Both the position numbers and the translations under genes were made by a program. From Plenodomus lindquistii (taxonomy: Eukaryota > Ascomycota > Dothideomycetes > Pleosporales > Leptosphaeriaceae), in assembly GCA_025504975.1 (NCBI GenBank), contig JANUWI010000005.1, positions 372,001 to 436,000 on the forward strand: a stretch of DNA of 64,000 bases. Direction: 5' to 3'. The notes under the pieces were generated by a model, which was not told where the DNA came from, did not search any database, and worked only from the letters and a program-made list of their open reading frames with translations. Below are positions 56,444 through 64,000 of this stretch, piece by piece (within the stretch, counting starts at the first letter, position 1; every line of letters begins with the position of its first letter).

Positions 56444-57036
56444 GGGTCCAAGACGACGACGACGACGACGACGGGATGCGTAGTGCAGTGGGCACCAAGA
56501 GTGTGCTGGAAGTCTGGCCCACCGTCACGGTGTAGAGTGCTCTGCTTGTCCCGATGGCCAGGCCTGTCGGTCGCGCAAGCAGATCATGTCGGCTGCATCC
56601 GAGGGCGCCCCATGCATGCCTTGCGCTCATTCTGTCTCCAGCCACGCAGAAACAACCCCCAAACCAGGCCGCAACCATCGCAGCCTGCCCCAAACAAGAC
56701 GTCTGGCTGCAACTCCCGCGCCACTTCGCACCGTCACACTCGACGCTGCCAGGGCACACCCCGGATTCTGGCACATTGCATCATGTAAAGCGTACAGCGC
56801 CGTGACTAGTGGCCGCCATGCTGAGGCTAAGCCGTCGCTCCTACGTCACCCGCTGCGAGCGCCTCATAAACAAGCTGCGAGGCCGTCTTTGTGGCAGGGC
56901 TTTCCACACGCAACCGGCCCATCGTCGAATTGCACGCCTCTATAATCCTTCTCGTATAACATCAGCATTATCGTGCTGTCTCTAATCGTAATCTCCCAAC
57001 CTCCAGCGCGCCTCGTTTCAGACGACGCCTTCCAAA
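56444..57036. promoter_or_regulatory. Divergent promoter of RAV2 and the SUR7-family gene
   Basis: About 590 bp. A (CGA)n run of eight units lies at 56451-56474, in the RAV2 5' leader. Open frames here are by-products of GC-rich sequence. Confidence 0.45.
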
Positions 57037-57928
57037 ATGGCTGGCCCTGCTAGTAAGTCACTTCCCCTTTGGGACAGCTTCCATTCTTGTTTGATATGCT
57101 CCTCCATGCTCGACACACTGCTAAGGCATGACTTGCGTAGGACCAATCCTCGCCTTCGCATCGCTCATCCTTCTTGCCGGAGGAATCGTGCTCCAATTCT
57201 TCATCATCTTGAGCGGTGCTGTCAACAGCTCGCCCATGAACCTCTTCTACTTCCTCGAGGCATCCACAAACGGCATCACCAACGCGCGCAACCCTTCGCG
57301 ATGGACCTTCTTCGCCATCTGCGGCGCTGACCCATCGAGCAACCACAATGCAAACTGCGGCGCCGTTGTACCTGCCCTGCCATTCGACCCGCCCAGGAAC
57401 TTTGGCACCACCCAAGGCGTTCCCGAGCAGTTTATTGGCACAAACCAGTACTACTACCTGTCGCGCTTCATGTTTGCCTTCTACCTCATTGCACTCTTCT
57501 TTGCCGCTGTTGCGCTCGCATCTGGTGTCCTTGCTCTTTGCAGCCGTCTTGGTGGATACCTTTCTGCCATGACCACCTTTGTTGCTCTCTTCTTCCAGAC
57601 TTTGGCCGCGGCCCTCATGACGTAAGTTTTGCCCGTCCATGTCCCTATATTATAGACGCTGACATTTTACAGCGCATGGGTTGTCAAGGGACGCGATGCT
57701 TTCCGCTCCGCTGGTCAAGACGCTTCCATTGGCAAATACCTCATGGGTTTCGCTTGGGCCACTGTTGCCGCCTTCTTCCTTGCAACCGTCATGTTCTGCC
57801 TTGGCGGTAAGCTCGGTGGTGACAGCTCCTCTGGTATGCGCCGCAGTCGTTCCACAAAGTCGTCCCGCAGCCGCGCCAGCTTCATGGACACTGACTCCCA
57901 GCGTCGTGTTAAGGAGGACTACGCATAA
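57037..57928 (+). CDS. SUR7/PalI-family four-helix membrane protein
   Basis: Three exons (57037-57052, 57141-57621, 57673-57928) give 250 residues. The first exon has only 16 nt (Met-Ala-Gly-Pro-Ala). Four membrane helices are visible: ILAFASLILLAGGIVLQFF near the start, then FMFAFYLIALFFAAVALASG, YLSAMTTFVALFFQTLAAAL and WATVAAFFLATVMFCLGG. The long first loop has NLFYFLEAST, SRWTFFAICG and a second Cys (NCGAVVP), the arrangement typical of SUR7 proteins of the eisosome/MCC plasma-membrane domain. The C-terminal tail is basic and Ser-rich (SRSTKSSRSRAS). A GAGTC pentanucleotide run lies just past the stop (57931-57955). Close relatives act in membrane organisation and cell-wall integrity. 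Confidence 0.87.
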
Positions 57929-58183
57929 ATGCGAGTCGAGTCGAGTCGAGTCGAGTTGAGTAAGATATAACGGCTGTTAAGGTTGGGATGTGAAATATAA
58001 TACGCGATGATATCCACGATTTGATTCAAATGTACGAAGTTCTATTCAGCATGTTTTTAGCACAACAATCAATGTTAATGACGCAATATACCTTCACTGT
58101 CTTTCGATTTGCTCGTTCGTATTGTTTCACTTTCCCTATAATGCGTGATAACTCCTTCAATCCACATCGTCATCAAGTCCACT
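57929..58183. other. Spacer between convergent genes, with a GAGTC repeat
   Basis: About 255 bp. The first 30 bases contain about five GAGTC units; the rest is AT-rich presumed 3' UTR of both genes. Confidence 0.5.
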
Positions 58184-59461
58184 TCATCGGTCTGTCCACC
58201 TTCTGCGCTCTCCCACAGAACCCCAGTCTTCAAACACATCCTTCAATCCCTCCGCAAACCGATTCTTCTCCACCACCTCTCTCCCCTCAACCACAGTCCA
58301 AACATCAAACCACCCATTCTCCTCATCCTCCACAACCTCTTCTTGCTCCTCTTCCTCTCCATCCCCTCCATCTTGCCCCTCCTTCACCTCCGGAAACCCA
58401 CTCTGCGCCATATACGCCCCCTGCCCCTTATACATTGCCAAACAATCATCCACCAAGCTCAGACTCGGATTCCCAATCGCGACATCCTCATCCACTAGCC
58501 CAGGCCTCCTACACACAGGCGGCGCGCCATTAACCAGCGTATACCTAACCCTCTGTCCAAACACCGACGTATACTCTGCGCTCTTCCCCGTCCCCGGAAA
58601 CCCCAACGCATGCTCATCGAACCGCGCCATCTTCTCCGCCGCCGTATCCGGATCCCGCGCTGCGAGATGCGCTGCCCATTCCCTCGCGCGCGACGTATGT
58701 TTATCTATAATTGCAATTGCGCTCATGGGAACGTGCCGCAGTCTTTCTTCTCCTTTTTTCAGGTCTGGCGGGGTGGGGGCAGCGACACCGGGACTACCGG
58801 CGTATAACCACTGCTGCCAGGGCTTGAGGCCTGATATCCACGGCCCGGTCTCGAGGGTGGTGATGCCAGGCGGTGCGTTGTTGTCGTTGTCGTCGAGTTT
58901 CCCGTCTGGAGCGTGGATTATGGATTCGCTTAGTTTTGAGCTGCCGCGTGCCATTTTGTCGGCGCCGTAGATGACTGTTTCAAAGAGCTTGCGTGAAAGT
59001 AAAAAGTCGGATTGGAATTGCGATGCGAGCTGGATGTCGTGGGCGCGTCGGGTGGAGAGTGGTGTGTTGTTGTTGTTGTTGTTGTGTGTGCTGAGGACTT
59101 CCGAGTGGTGGAGCCAGAGTACGGCACTTTGCCACATGTCGAGGAGGTGGAACCAGAGGCTTTGCATGAGCGTTGTGTCGGTGGGGAAGAAGTCGGCAAA
59201 GTAGTCTAGGAGCGTTGCGGTGGCGTCCCAGAAGCGTGGGGTGAAGTTGTCTGAGCAGGGGGAGCAGGGCCACTGGGATTCGGATTTGTCGCCATGGGTG
59301 CAGGGTGGGTGCGCGAGGAGGGATTTGAGGAGCATGTATGTCGTGGGGAGGGAGATGACGTTGGTGCCGTTGGTATATGTCTTCGTAGTGGGAGGGGAGG
59401 GGGAGGGGGAGGGCGTGGTGTTTGAGTCTTCCATGGTCTCAGATGGCGATGACGAAGCCAT
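58184..59461 (-). CDS. Hypothetical protein, unrecognised fungal family
   Basis: One intronless frame of 425 residues from the ATG at 59461; the frame is open 12 codons further but begins with GTG. Residues 40-150 read as helical and aromatic (FWDATATLLDYFADFFPTD, then LWFHLLDMWQSAVLWLHHSE), followed by an Asn run and a second helical block (LASQFQSDFLLSRKLFETVI). Residues 220-340 have WISGLKPWQQWLYAGSPG, a Gly-Thr-Gly-Lys, VRYTLVNGAPPVCRRPGLVD and DDCLAMYKGQGAYMAQSGF. The C-terminus is acidic (Glu-rich) with WFDVWTVVEGREVVEKNRF. The composition and conserved-looking blocks support a real gene. No signal peptide or membrane helix; no function assigned. Confidence 0.7.
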   Translation of the reverse strand: MASSSPSETMEDSNTTPSPSPSPPTTKTYTNGTNVISLPTTYMLLKSLLAHPPCTHGDKSESQWPCSPCSDNFTPRFWDATATLLDYFADFFPTDTTLMQSLWFHLLDMWQSAVLWLHHSEVLSTHNNNNNNTPLSTRRAHDIQLASQFQSDFLLSRKLFETVIYGADKMARGSSKLSESIIHAPDGKLDDNDNNAPPGITTLETGPWISGLKPWQQWLYAGSPGVAAPTPPDLKKGEERLRHVPMSAIAIIDKHTSRAREWAAHLAARDPDTAAEKMARFDEHALGFPGTGKSAEYTSVFGQRVRYTLVNGAPPVCRRPGLVDEDVAIGNPSLSLVDDCLAMYKGQGAYMAQSGFPEVKEGQDGGDGEEEEQEEVVEDEENGWFDVWTVVEGREVVEKNRFAEGLKDVFEDWGSVGERRRWTDR

Positions 59462-59713
59462 GAACAAGAGTTGACGATAGAAGTATTTGAAAAGCACGAG
59501 TGTGTGAGATGAGAACGAGAGAAAGCTAATCCGTTGAGGTTGAATTCTTTGCCAAGACCGTATCGTGGCTTAATGATACAAACAAACAAGTAAAGATCAC
59601 TTACCAAACGCTTACAAAGTTACCTATTATCCCCGCACGTAAGCAATTATGGGGCCATGAACGGTGAAAGCCCCATCAGAGTAAAGATAGCCCACGACTC
59701 ACTGCGATACGTC
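59462..59713. other. Short spacer
   Basis: About 250 bp between the ATG29 stop and the upstream end of the hypothetical gene, both on the minus strand. No coding signal. Confidence 0.3.
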
Positions 59714-61286
59714 TCAGATGAATCGCGACATGCGACTCAACGTACTCATCCTTCCATGCTGCATGTTGCTAAGCAACGCCTCTTCCAACGCCGACTGGCT
59801 AATACCCGCATCATCTGTCCGATTTCAGTTCGCGTCACTTAGTAATAGCGTCCAAGACTCACCAATATCACTGAAACTACTTCCCATACTCGGTGTGCCC
59901 TCACTACCTTCCTTTCGTGATCGCGGACCCCTTGACTTGGGGCTGCCCAACCTAGCCAACTCAGCGCGGTGGTTATCCGGCGGACTCAAAGGGCTCCTCG
60001 CTGCTGACTGTAAACCTCCAGAGCTAGTCATTGACGATGCTGTTTCTGTAGTAGCCTGTGATTGTTGATCTATGGACTTTTGCCTTAGAGGAGGTACACG
60101 AACTCCACGATCGGTGTGGAGGACCTTTTGCTCGGGTTTGCTGCTCGTTCGGAACATCGTGTCTTGTGCATACTTATTACCAATAGGTGCCCACTTGGCT
60201 GCAGAGGCGAATGGCAAGATGGGTGATCCCTGAGAGCCCGAATTCTCTGTCTCGAGCGGACCATCACCTTCCTCAAATGTGCCCAGGTCGCGTGGTCGCT
60301 GCTGCTTGAACCGAGGAGGTCGCTTGAACAGCTGGCTCCGATGGGCAGGATGGTCGGTGTCGGACAAGGAGGAAGAGCTTGAGGAGGAAGAATCAGGAAT
60401 ATCTGGTGACTCGGCTCGATCATCAACATAGCTGGGGGGAGTTGCAGCGACATTGGCACGCGGCTGGTCATCTGATTTCCTACCCGTCAAGTTCGGACGA
60501 TGAGCCGAACGCGTGGATTGCGTCCGAGCAGGCACTGTCACTTGCGCACGAGACTGTGTAATGGTGGTTGTCGACGGTGTCCTTGAGAGCGTAGGAGCTG
60601 TGGTCTGTCAATTTGCTACACCCGTAAACAATCAGTGCTAACCTTACCAGCTGTAGTTTCACCACCTCGCAGGACCGGGCAATCCTTTGGTCGTCCTGGA
60701 AGTGCAGATGCGGTTCTTCCAGCTACATGTTGTCAGATTAAATCTGGGAGCACATTCGAATACGTACTGCCCGAACCAGCGCTACCCCCTCGACGCATAG
60801 CAACGCCACCAACCGCGGTAAGCGTGCTACCACCAGTCGGTGATGGCGAAGAATTCATGTTCGAGATGCTCACTTTCTTCATCTGGCTCCGTACATGATC
60901 AAGATGGCGTTCGTACAGCCATGCTGCTTGCTGTAGGAGGAAGGTTGGTGGGACTTGGAACTTTGTCGCTCTAAAGTGCGTTAGTGAGGACATAATACCA
61001 TTGTGATAGATCGTCGTATGTACAGCTCTACCCCTGTCTGATGTCAATCGCCATCACTAAAGCCAGTTACATGTTGATACTTACAGTTCAGGTCACTCGT
61101 CTTCGAAGATTTGGAGATGACCTTCCAAAGTTGACGATCCTTCTCCGCATCCCATTGCGCCTTTGATGGTTAGCTAGCGCGTCAAAGCATACCATGATCA
61201 AGACCCAAGCTCACTTGGGGAGGGTCTTCGAAATTTCCTCGAACAAATGGCAGCCTTATGATGGCTGTGAACTGGTTCGAAGACAT
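59714..61286 (-). CDS. ATG29: Autophagy protein Atg29
   Basis: Seven exons (61286-61215, 61160-61085, 61033-61024, 60970-60768, 60722-60648, 60597-59863, 59814-59714) give 423 residues. Exon 3 has only 10 nt and rebuilds NWVEL within SDLNWVELATKFQVPPTF. The N-terminal domain holds the Atg29 signature: FTAIIRLPFVRGNFEDPP, DRQLWKVIS, FLLQQAAWLYERHLDHVR. The long Ser/Pro/Arg-rich middle is disordered and likely phosphorylated. The C-terminal motif GTPSMGSSFSDIDDAGISQS followed by ALEEALLSNMQ is recovered only by splicing the last intron. Atg29 acts with Atg17 and Atg31 (or Atg101 in other fungi) to organise the phagophore assembly site. Divergent to ADE1. Confidence 0.9.
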
Positions 61287-61694
61287 CTCGTTGATGTCAG
61301 AATGAAGCCTGGGGATGACGCGTGGGAGATATGCTGAGCGCGCCTTCAAGCGAGACTATTGGTTGGAGCTTGGTGCTGTGCTCGAGATCAGGCCGCATCG
61401 ACTGGCCACTGTGTACGTGTATTCTGTAGTAGGCTCAGACAGGTGTGCTACGTTCGATGCCCGAACCCGCAGTAGATGAATGCTAACAAAAGTATGGCGA
61501 CGGAGATGATCACCAGGCACCGTACATTAGTCCACCGGACCCAATGAAGCGGTTGTGGCGCAGCAGTGTTCAAGCCACAACGAGCCCCACCATATGAACC
61601 GCATTCGGCAACCACAGAACATTTCTCAAAGATTTGAGTCAACAACTCGAATCAGTCAATCACATTCAACCAAAAATCTTCAATTCGAACAAAT
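61287..61694. promoter_or_regulatory. Divergent promoter of ATG29 and ADE1
   Basis: Only 408 bp separate the two start codons, so both promoters lie here and may share elements. AT-rich near the ADE1 start. No open frame of interest. Confidence 0.55.
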
Positions 61695-62668
61695 ATGTCT
61701 TCCGAGGCAATTGTCAACATCGACATTCAGGGTAAACTGCCCAAAGTTGCCTCTGGCAAAGTTCGGGATCTGTATGCAATCGATGATGCGACGCTACTTT
61801 TCGTTGCGAGTGATCGCATTTCGGCCTACGATGTGATTATGGAGAATGTAGGAATTTTCAACGTTGCATAAACCCTTTTAGATCGTGTGTAACTTACACA
61901 ACATAGGGTATCCCAGGAAAAGGCGCCCTCCTAACCGCAATGTCAATCTACTGGTTCAACTACCTCCCCACCCAAGTCCCTGGCCTTAAAACCCATTTCC
62001 TCAGCAACGACCTGCCCACTCAGCTGTCCAACCTGGATGAATCAGCATCACTCAAGGACCGGAGTATGCAGGTTCGTCGTCTGCGCATATTGCCAATTGA
62101 GTCCATTGTTCGTGGCTATATCACGGGATCGGGATGGTCCGAGTACACCAAGTCAACCACTGTGAACGGTATTGCGCTCCCCAAGGGCCTGGTCGAGGGT
62201 CAGAAATTGCCAACACCGTTGTGGACACCGAGCACCAAGGCCGAACTCGGTGGGAAAGACGAGAACATTTCTCCGGATCAGGCGAGGAAGATCATTGCTG
62301 ATGAGGCTATTGCAAAGAAGGTAGAGGAGCTGTCACTGGCTATCTACTCTGCTGCTGCTGCTCGTGCGGAGGCGGTCGGTATCGTGCTTGCGGATACAAA
62401 GTTTGAGTTTGGCGTGGATGACCAAGGCCAGGTGGTGCTGGTAGATGAGGTGTTGACACCGGATAGTAGTCGTTTCTGGCCCAAGGACACATGGGAGCAG
62501 AATTTGGGACGCGCGCAGCCGAGCTTCGATAAGCAGTTCTTGCGGGACTGGCTGACGAGTAATGGGCTGAAGGGGAAGGAGGGTGTCAAAGTGCCGCAGG
62601 ATATCGTGGAGAAGACGGCGGCGAAATACAGAGAGGCGTACGAGAAGATCACGGGTAACTCGAAGTGA
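61695..62668 (+). CDS. ADE1: SAICAR synthetase, de novo purine synthesis
   Basis: Two exons (61695-61848, 61908-62668) around a 59-nt intron give 304 residues (yeast Ade1 306). The enzyme joins CAIR and aspartate with ATP to form SAICAR in the cytosol. Motifs seen: KLPKVASGKVRDLY and ATLLFVASDRISAYD at the N-terminus (nucleotide binding), GIPGKGALLTAMSIYWF after the intron, RRLRILPIESIVRGYITGSG, and LADTKFEFGVDDQGQVVLVD followed by EVLTPDSSRFWP. All signature blocks are intact. Confidence 0.96.
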
Positions 62669-63130
62669 GGCGTGCTTTCTATCAAGAAGTTCGGATTTGT
62701 TTGTATATCTTTGTTGTATGTTTTCAGGCAGAGTCTCCGTGCCCTATAGCTGGTGTATGGCACGTATATGCGATTCACTATACTGCCTTCTACTACGGAC
62801 CTGCCCAACGCATCATCTGTATATCTACCCGCTCGCACCGCTACGCTAAAACATGTCCTATCAAAGCAGCGCTGCAACATGCCTTGGTCTACTGCGCATC
62901 CTCTCCCCACTATCATGAAATGGTACCAAATATGCAAGACATAAATACCCACACAACACCGGCCTAATGCAATGTCTGACTCGTCATGATCATAGCAAAG
63001 AAACCAGGAAAACGCCATCCGCTCGCTGTATGCATGGTGTTGTTAGACACGGGAAGAATAAACATGGTGGACAAAAGAAACAAAATGTGGTTGCTGTGAC
63101 GATACGTTACTCATGCGACTGCACTCTAGG
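62669..63130. other. Spacer between convergent genes
   Basis: About 460 bp with both 3' UTRs; no gene or element. Confidence 0.4.
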
Positions 63131-63569
63131 TCATACCTTCCGAGCGCCAAACAGACTGAGACTGATAGCTGTCTCGTTGGCGTTCGGATTGCCGGAGCTA
63201 TCGGCGAGTATCTCCCATCGTGGTTGAACAAATGGGTATTGGCGCATCTCCTTTTCGTGTCTGATTTGGAGCTTGCTAGGAGGAGCCGCGCCCCCGGATG
63301 TGTTTTGTGACGCAGGCGTTGGACGCTGCGTATATACAGGGGAAGGCTGGGTGGCGCGTTGTTGCGCAAGGCCTTGCATGTGTTGCATGTGTTGCAACTG
63401 CTGAAGCTGAGATGGGGAGTTTTGGAAAGAGGGATTTCGTTGCAGCTGCGCTGGTAACATCTTGTTTGGATGTTGGGAATATTGTTGATACTGGCGTTGC
63501 TGCTGCTGCTGCGCTTGTTGAGCTTGCATATGTTGTTGTTGTTGCTGCTGTTGCTGCTGTTGCTGTTGC

Positions 63570-63600
<31 letters not shown>

Positions 63601-64000
63601 GCTGCTGCTGTTGACGCTGCTGGTTGAGGTATCGTTGCTGCGGTGTTGGCGGCCCAGTCACAGGCAGTTGAGGACTTCCATATGTCTGAGGCTGACTCTG
63701 GAGAGGGTTTGGCGTTGGTGGCTGTGACGAAGGCTGGACCAGAGGATTGAGAGGTTTTGTGAGTACTAGCCATCCATCAACTGGAGCTGTAGCTCCCAAC
63801 ATGAATAAGCATCGGGCATCGTCTGTCGGTCTGACGTTGTCAAGGCGGGCGACTTGAGCACGAACATCATCGGAGATGTAGTCAGATAAAAAGACCGCCA
63901 CGTCAAAGACGTGTTCTGTCACAGAAGGGTACAAAGCCAAGAACGGGTGCGTTATGAGCGTTTTCATGGCTGACATCAATGTAGTTTGATGTTGATGTGT
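63131..64000 (-). CDS. MED12: Mediator subunit 12 (Srb8), C-terminal part only
   Basis: The frame is open from the window edge to a stop at 63131, so only the last 290 codons are seen. The first part (HPFLALYPSVTEHVFDVAVFLSD, with SDDVRAQVARLDN) fits the conserved region preceding the tail of fungal Med12. A Pro/Gln-rich tail with a long Gln run follows. The protein ends with QPRWEILADSSGN and AISLSLFGARKV, the terminal motif I associate with fungal Srb8/Med12. Med12 is part of the Cdk8 kinase module of Mediator and regulates RNA polymerase II. The call rests on the terminal motif and overall plan; the rest of the gene lies beyond the window. Confidence 0.65.
63531..63613. repeat. CAA/CAG triplet tract (polyGln) in MED12
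   Basis: About 27 consecutive Gln codons, a mix of CAA and CAG on the minus strand, with a pure CAA block in the middle. Likely length-variable between isolates. Confidence 0.9.

Overview
The window is nuclear DNA of a filamentous ascomycete (Pezizomycotina). Short introns (mostly 46-90 nt, GT...AG, CTAAC/CTGAC-like branch sites), dense genes on both strands, and fungal-specific families (SUR7, DUF3433, Atg29, fused Met1/Met8 siroheme protein, BimC kinesin, PL4 rhamnogalacturonan lyase) all point there. A Dothideomycete is my guess from gene content; it is not proven by the sequence. Exons were assembled by hand: each joined model keeps frame through all splice sites and totals a whole number of codons.

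Layout. 0.2-8.7 kb: housekeeping genes (ISD11 iron-sulfur assembly factor, SF3A1/PRP21 splicing factor, PMT1-type O-mannosyltransferase) and one unknown acidic protein. 10.7-14.5 kb: two carbohydrate genes, a class II aldolase/adducin-family protein and a secreted PL4 rhamnogalacturonan lyase. 14.5-23.5 kb: gene-poor accessory stretch holding three of the six copies or ends of one short TA-flanked inverted-repeat element (a MITE family), one clean orphan two-exon gene, and several coding-like but broken or unresolved pieces. 23.6-31.3 kb: mitochondrial isoleucyl-tRNA synthetase, a decayed coiled-coil remnant, a Baeyer-Villiger-type flavin monooxygenase of six exons, and a DUF2855 gene interrupted by one in-frame TGA. 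34.0-44.0 kb: cAMP phosphodiesterase PDE2 with a degenerate receiver domain, a UPF0183/PHAF1 homologue, and kinesin-5. 44.2-48.3 kb: a tandem pair of paralogous cysteine-rich single-pass membrane proteins that I do not recognise as a named family. 50.1-64.0 kb: DUF3433 membrane protein, siroheme synthase (MET1/MET8), RAV2/Rogdi, SUR7-family protein, an unknown protein, ATG29, ADE1 and the C-terminal end of MED12 running off the window.

How parts relate. Most genes are independent housekeeping functions; there is no convincing secondary-metabolite cluster. The flavin monooxygenase and DUF2855 genes lie head-to-tail 0.5 kb apart and might be co-expressed. ATG29 and ADE1 share a 408-bp divergent promoter; SF3A1 and PMT1 share a 789-bp one. 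The most novel items are the MITE family with its effect on flanking coding sequence, the tandem twin-module cysteine-rich receptors-like proteins, the single TGA in DUF2855, and several very small exons (9, 10, 12, 16 and 20 nt) that automated annotation would probably miss.
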